NCBI GenBank assembly: GCA_030549775.1 | Contig: CM060177.1 | Span: forward strand, 55,120,638-55,184,637 | Reading direction: 5' to 3' | From: Tamarix chinensis | Taxonomy: Eukaryota; Streptophyta; Magnoliopsida; Caryophyllales; Tamaricaceae | DNA length: 64,000 nt | Shown here: positions 57,901 through 64,000 of the stretch, piece after piece | How positions within the stretch are numbered: the stretch's first letter is position 1 | Layout: each line of letters starts with the position of its first letter | Notes under the pieces: generated by a model | Told to the model about the DNA's origin: nothing | The model's input: only the letters and a program-made list of their open reading frames with translations | The model's database searches: none | Program-made: the position numbers and the translations under genes

Positions 57901-59814
57901 TATAACACCCCAATTACTGAACTATAAAAAAAGAATTGAAGATAATGTGGAAGCATTTGAAAAGCAAAACCGAAAAATGTTACCACCACATCAACCATAA
58001 GATAAGTGTGATTATCACCTAACCCATACCTATTATAACGAAAAACTAAACAATGAACAAAAAGATGTATACTCATAATAATATTACAATAGTACTAATG
58101 TTAACAAATATGAGTACAATAGTATAGATAGGAAGAGTATGAAAGTTTTCCAAATATAGGGAATTAGAGCCAAGAGAATAAATAACCATAAGAACAAAAA
58201 CTTCCCAAAAAAGTAGGAGAAACACCTCTAGCCAGTTAGACTAACTCTTAAGCACAAAATATAAATCTCCATCCACAAGTAATGGCCACCTACTAACCTA
58301 CGTTATCATCCACAAGTAATAGCCATGCAAATTATCCTTTACTTCCCGGATAAGATGCTAGATCATCATAATAGCTACACAAGTGTAGTATCAGTACGAT
58401 GAAGTACTGGTAAAACAAACTATCTAAACTATAGTAAGACTCATGTAGGACATTGAAGTTACATAGTACCATGGTGATAAGCATACCAATATAAATTAAC
58501 ACTCAGAAACATGGCATTAATATAACAAGGCATGCTTACATAGAAATCATGGAAGAATAATAATGTAGTGAATACATCGTAACTACACGATATAAACCAT
58601 ATTATAAATCATCCTTTAGTGATCACATAATATCTAGTTATTAAGATAGTTTGTTCAACTACACTCATTTCTCCAATATGAGCAAAAGATATGGCAGCAA
58701 ATAAACACAATAAAATACCACACCCACCACATGGGATCAAGATAAATCGAAGGAAATTTTCTCCAAGGATGTCACACATCAAATGCACATGCTATGAAGG
58801 ATAACACAAATCGGGACACCACACTTAGCACAAGTGGTAAAAGTACATCAAGGGAGCTTGTACTAGGATACATCATCCACCACACCTGGAATACCTTCAT
58901 CGTGAGGGCTAAAAAGTTGGAATACCACACTTGCCTACGAAATGGACAATGTAAAGTGTCAGGATGCTTGTATTAAGATACCTCACCTTCCTGAGCTGGA
59001 CATCGATGCCATGTTGGCCTACCATAGTATAATCCTACCCTTAAATATATGCATATACCCTTATCAACCACAATCAAATAGAGAAGAAAATAGGTCCTGA
59101 GTGAAAATATACACCACAGGAAAACCCACCCACTAACTCGTAGTTAACTACCCTATAGTCAGAGAAAAATGCTCGAATGAAATCTTATTCCATATTTATT
59201 AATTACCTTGTGATATCACAAATCACAAACTAATTCTTTAAATAACCAATTAGGTGTTTCCAAGTCATAACACAAAACACAAATCATTTTCATTATTATT
59301 TAAATTGTGTGTTTTCAAGTGATAACACCGAACGCCTCACAAGGAATAAAAATCCACCAATTGGATGTTTAGAGATAACACCAAACTTAACTAAGTTAAG
59401 TTCGAAATACTATAATTATGATTCTTATTAACTCCAAGGTGATAATGTTTGTAATCATAATTTAAATGTTGTAATTACATGATGGTATTAACATAACAAG
59501 GCCAAAAGAAGAACAACAATTAGCAAAAATTATGGCGGAAACAACATAACAAGTTTATCTATCCCTAGGACTTGTCGATTAGTTTGGTTGTACCAAACTT
59601 GAACTAAAAATAGTACCAATGAACTAGTCAACTAGTTGGTCTCACCAATCAACTATTTATAGGAAACCAGTTGATCGATTCGGTCTAAGCTATTGATAGA
59701 TCTAATAGATAACATAATACTTTTGTCACAGGGTCACTAGTTGATGGGTTTGAAAAAATGATTAACTACTCGTAGGGACCAACTAACTAGTTCAATAAAC
59801 CAATCAATTGGTGG
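57901..59814 (-). mobile_element. LTR fragment, antisense, family unassigned
   Basis: It starts TATAACACCCCAATTACTG, a decayed form of the TGTAACACCCC antisense LTR end used by all LTRs here. A cluster of ACTAGT/CAATCAACT-type motifs (59570-59810) lies at its far end, as in LTR-D. LTR-B copy 3 begins at 59815, so the fragment is either truncated or interrupted there. No coding remnants. Confidence 0.5.
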
Positions 59815-62746
59815 TGATACCTCATTTTTAGAAACCCTAATTATAATAGGTAATTATATGTATTAGTTGTAATAATTATTTTAGAATATTTGGTGATAAA
59901 TAATTTTTTATTATGAGTAATATTATTATGAATTATTAGATATAAACTTTAATTAGGCTAAAGTATACTAGAGGATACTTATTAAATATTTAAACCTAGG
60001 TTAGGTTTTAACCGGTATCTATTTCATTGAATAAACCTTACCTGATAGCCTAATAAATTTTACCTTAATTCTTTACATGTAATTTACATTAACCTATTCC
60101 CTAATTAGTGCTATTAATTTCCTTACCATAATCCTCCTCCCTATAACTTGACATTGTCATCCTCCGCACCATCACCCTACACCATCTGCACCATACTTTC
60201 CCTCTCTCCATGTTTTCTTCTCCTTATCTTGATCCTCTTTTCCCCACATATCACCCTCTTCTTAATCACTTCTCCTCTCTCCCCACATATCATCCTTGAG
60301 AAAAATTGCAACCCTCTACTTCTCCTAAGCTCCCTTGCACACCAACTTTTCCTTGCCATTCATCCCCGTTCTTTGCTCTTTCCACCATTATTTTTATTTG
60401 CTATAATGCTTCCCCCAACTAGCCTCTTTACCCCATAACTAGCCACCATCACTAATCCCCTACACCCTGCACTATAAGCCCCTACTGTAGCCTCCCCATC
60501 ACCCACACACAAAACTCTAGAAAACACCCTCTCCCTCGTGCAACTTTCCCCCTTAATTTTTCTTTGAATCTCCCCATCAAATCGAACACTACACCATCAT
60601 CTAAAATTGTTGTTCCACCCACTTCACCTTTGGAAATTCCTTCCAAAACCAAATTAACCTACAAAAAAATCCACAGAAGCTTATCCCTTTCCCTTTAGTT
60701 ATTTTAGTCGAAGCCCTCCCTCTTTTGTTTTACACATTTTCACTAAAGCCTTCTCCTCTTCTTTGACCCTTTGTGCCACACTTTCTTCTCCCTTTTGTTT
60801 CACCTCTTCTATTATTCTTAACATCCTTAGCACAAACCATTCTTACTATTTGTGTCTCCCTATCATTGGCCAATTATTTATTTTCCCCCCTTCTCAACCA
60901 AAACCTTCATCCTTTGGTGCTAAGTTTCTCTTTGGCTTCCTCTTAATTGTTCGACCAATTAGTGAGCCTTGAAATATTTTAGTAATTTTGGTATTATTTT
61001 TGTGAAATATTATATGCTAATACATATGTGTTTGGATGTTAAATTCCTTGGTAATTCTTGAGGGCTTTGGAGAAGACTTCTTTCTATGTAAGCTTAGATT
61101 AAGTAAATCCAATCACTCATAAGATGGTAGAATTTTATGTGTGATCATGATAGGATTACTTAGATTTAGAATCATACTATGGTTTTACTCTTTTCAAGTA
61201 TCATAGCATGCATGATAAAATGATAACATGTTGAAGAGATGATATGCATGATTGTAAAAATTAAGTTCTATGCATGGCAAAATGTTAAATGTTTTATGTC
61301 TGCATGTTTAATATTTTGTTAGGATTTCCATTATTATCAATTTATGGTTCAAATTCCATGGTAAAATGCCTCGTGATTGCTCATGCATGGTATTTAGGAT
61401 TACAATGATTTGCACGAAAGCATATAAGCATGATTAGGGTTGGCTTATAATAATTTCTATTCACATAACCTAAGGTTAGAAATATTCCCCAACATGTAAT
61501 AGGATGATAATACTCCTATTTAAATGATGTTTTTTATGCTTTATATGTGTACGCACATGCTACATGAAATATATAGTATGTGAGGCATAATTAGGGTTTT
61601 GGTGGGCCCAACCTACTAAATGCATGAAAAAGTAAAAAATATAGTTAATCAAAATATAAAAGATTAACTACATGCTAAAATAATGTATAATATTGCATTT
61701 TTGCCTTCTCATGACAAATCTCTCATAATTATAATTTTGGAATGAAAATGAATAAAATGGTGAAACTAAGGTTTTGAAGGTTATTTTAGTAATTTTAATT
61801 AAATATATCTTTTATTAATAATTAATACTAGGATGGATTTAGACTTTTGATAGGTTAACCATAACTTTGAATTAGCTTGACATAGACCTATGACCTTATG
61901 GTTTATCTAAATAATTGGAAATAAAAAGAAAAAATGGTTAAGTATGGAAAATGAAAATTGTTATGTTATATGTAACTTATGTGATCACATTATAAAATAT
62001 TAATACTTTAAGTGAAAGACCTCAAGTTTGTAATGGTTGATCTCTAAGGGTTGCTATCTTAGAGGTGAGTTATTAGCCCTCATTATTTTAGCTCATTGTG
62101 TGCTAATGTGCCCTAGTTTAAGGCATTACTATACTCTATAGGTGATCTATGAGCCCTACATGGGGCATTGATCCTTAAGGACTAGGTAACATAGGTTATA
62201 GGAAACTATGTTTCCTTCATGCGTCGGTTTGATCAGGCATATTACTATGTCTTTAGGTTTGAGGTAAGGGTATTGTGTTGCCTTTAGGTGCTAATATGAT
62301 CAAGAGTGTTCCTAGGTTGATTTTATCCCTCTCTGGTAAGTAAGTAAAAATGAAAATATGTAATTGTATAATAAAGTAAAAGAAATGGATTTGTTGGTTT
62401 GGTAGTTGCCTTAGTGCCCTACCTTGGTATTGTGTTGGATTTATTGGTTTGGTAGTCACCTCAGTACCCTACCCTGGTATTGTGATGGACGTGTTGGTTT
62501 GGAAGTCACTTTAGTGACCTACCGTGATTTGTTTTTGATTTGTTAGTTCAGTATGTGCCTTAGTTTCCCCCTAGTATTGTTTTGGATTGTTGTTTTCAGT
62601 AGTTACCTCAATGTCCTACCACTATTTTTGGAATGTATTTAACTAATTAGATATGACATTGTACATTGAAATGATGAGAAGTTGACTGGTATGTTTTACT
62701 ATTGAGTTTGAAATTAGATGTTGATATACATTTCTCCATGAAGACC
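59815..62746 (+). mobile_element. LTR-B copy 3, sense orientation, 3'-truncated
   Basis: It starts TGATACCTCATTTTTAG and is the reverse complement of LTR-B copy 1: 59830-60110 pairs with 10850-11140, 61800-62000 with 8960-9170, and 62210-62330 with 8590-8720. The C/T-rich leader (60120-60960) is on the sense strand. It carries about five units of the 49-bp array (62388-62620). Homology stops at about 62746, where a different LTR takes over. The frame at 60148-60438 is a read of the leader. Confidence 0.7.
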
Positions 62747-62906
62747 AATCCTTCTCCCCTTTCTCATGCAATTTTCCCTTCTCCCTGGCCTGCACAACCC
62801 TCTATCCGAATTGAGTTTCACCGGCCAACCTCGCCGCTGGTAACCGTAACCCTACCTGCCTTACCCCGTAGCCGACTCACATAACCCTAAACTCCCTTCT
62901 AAAATC

Positions 62907-62914
62907 TATAAATA
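62907..62914 (+). promoter_or_regulatory. TATA box of the terminal LTR
   Basis: TATAAATA follows 'ccctaaactcccttctaaaatc' and precedes the pyrimidine-rich leader by about 30 bases, which fits a retrotransposon promoter. Confidence 0.5.
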
Positions 62915-63579
62915 CCCTCGTAAGCTGCCTTATATCAAGCTTTTAATTCCTACCGAGAATTTTTTGACCTTACCACCATCGCCCCTTTAGATGCTTCATC
63001 CGCCTCCTTCGGCCAACCACGCCACCAACTCCACCCACCTACGCCTTCCCTGCACCGCCCTCTAGCTAACCAAACATCTAATATCCCTTAATAATTCCTG
63101 CACAAGCCACCTCGACCGCGCAAAGTTCTCTTCTCAATCAACCTATTTTCTGTCCCTGCCACCCTTCGCGCTGCCATCCGCCACCTCTTTCACCACTTCC
63201 GCCACTTCTTTCACCTCCCATTCTCTTATGCAGACCACCTTCTACCTTCCCCTACCTTTCTTTTCCCTTTCCTCCCTCTCCTCCTCTCTTTCTCTCCTTC
63301 TTCTCCATTCGGCCACCACCACCGCCGCCACCTCCATTCTGCTCCTCTCCCTTTAGGCAGTCTTAAACACCACAACCCTCACCTTCATTCTCCTTATTTT
63401 ATTCCTAGCCTTCAACTTTTACCTTTTTCTTCCCTTTTTCCAGCCACTGCCGCCGTCGCCATGCAACACTGCCGGTGCCGCCTGTCACCACTAGCTTAAG
63501 GTTGAACCCTAGACCCTCTCAATCCTTTTCCCTATTTTTACAAGCCTTAATTTATTTTATTTCATTTATTTGAATATAA

Positions 63580-63850
63580 ATACTATTATTATTATTTTAA
63601 TATGTATGTATGTATTATTATTAGTATTAGTATTAGTATTAATGTTTTGACTATTATTTCTGTTGAGGGCTAAAGCCCTATTGTATTTTTATTTCAATTT
63701 TATTATTATTATTCTTATTGTTTCTATTATTACTATTATTATTAATAATATTTTTTATTATTATAATTATTATTTTTATTATTACTATTTTGAATTACTA
63801 TTATTATTATTTCATTATTAATATTACAATTACTTTACTATTAGTTTTGC

Positions 63851-63895
<45 letters not shown>

Positions 63896-63920
63896 CATTA
63901 TTATTATTATTTCGAAGTGT
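63580..63920. repeat. ATT microsatellite
   Basis: There are several ATT runs, the longest at about 63851-63912, interrupted by AGT and TTC variants. The 86-residue Leu/Ile frame at 63718-63978 is this repeat. Confidence 0.92.
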
Positions 63921-64000
63921 TAGTATTATTATTTTATATAGGACTGGAACCCTATTGTGCCTAATTGAATTTTTATAGTAGTAGTAGTAATAGTATGATA

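Larger units (their letters stand above)
62747..64000 (+). mobile_element. LTR fragment with promoter and GC-rich leader, runs off the window
   Basis: It joins LTR-B copy 3 abruptly. It has a TATA box (62907), then a pyrimidine-rich leader with GC-rich CCGCC-type blocks (62990-63490), a layout like the leader in LTR-C copy 3 (31810-32200, complement). AT-rich sequence with long ATT runs then reaches the window edge. No coding domain is seen. Confidence 0.5.

Noticed and set aside
63718..63978. Leu/Ile-rich frame resembling membrane segments
   Set aside because: It is a read of the ATT repeat. Hydrophobicity follows from the repeat, not from a membrane protein.

Overview
The window is nuclear DNA of a flowering plant, very probably from a repeat-dense pericentromeric or intergenic region. 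Three things point this way: degraded Ty3/gypsy retrotransposons of two plant lineages (a chromodomain 'Tekay/Del-like' type and an 'Athila-like' type), a plant L1-type LINE, and one spliced gene of the plant two-RRM hnRNP family. The species cannot be named from what is visible. Nearly all the rest is AT-rich LTR sequence with CpG loss.

Layout. 1-1647 is the 3' end of a chromovirus pol on the + strand, followed by its 3' LTR (LTR-A, 1901-3228 and 11144-13115). LTR-A is split by an antisense LTR of a second family (LTR-B copy 1), itself split by a solo LTR of a third family (LTR-C copy 1, 3442-7812). From 13116 to 46792 lies a deep nest. An LTR-like sequence (13116-14418, resuming at 45913) holds LTR-B copy 2 (14419-15498, resuming at 43794). 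LTR-B copy 2 holds an Athila-like element on the - strand (15499-43793). The Athila-like element holds a LINE (about 17437-22250) and a chromovirus (24361-about 36645). Each of these two holds an LTR-C solo LTR with a clean 5-bp target duplication (AGATA at 18708-19900; TAAGG at 27977-33062). A long solo-like LTR-D follows at 46793-50237.

The only convincing host gene lies between about 51.5 and 56.45 kb on the - strand. It encodes a 470-residue RNA-binding protein with two RRMs and a Gly/Ser/Asn-rich tail, in two coding exons plus a 5' untranslated exon. From 57901 to the end there are more LTRs (an antisense LTR, LTR-B copy 3, and an LTR with a TATA box and GC-rich leader) and long ATT microsatellites.

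No RNA genes, CRISPR arrays or bacterial-type operons were seen, and there is no evidence of a novel multi-gene system. The points most worth following are the inverted-repeat modules in LTR-C, the nest itself, the unequal LTRs of the nested chromovirus, the C-terminal reading-frame oddity of the RRM gene, and a direct duplication in its intron that carries paired splice-donor-like sites.
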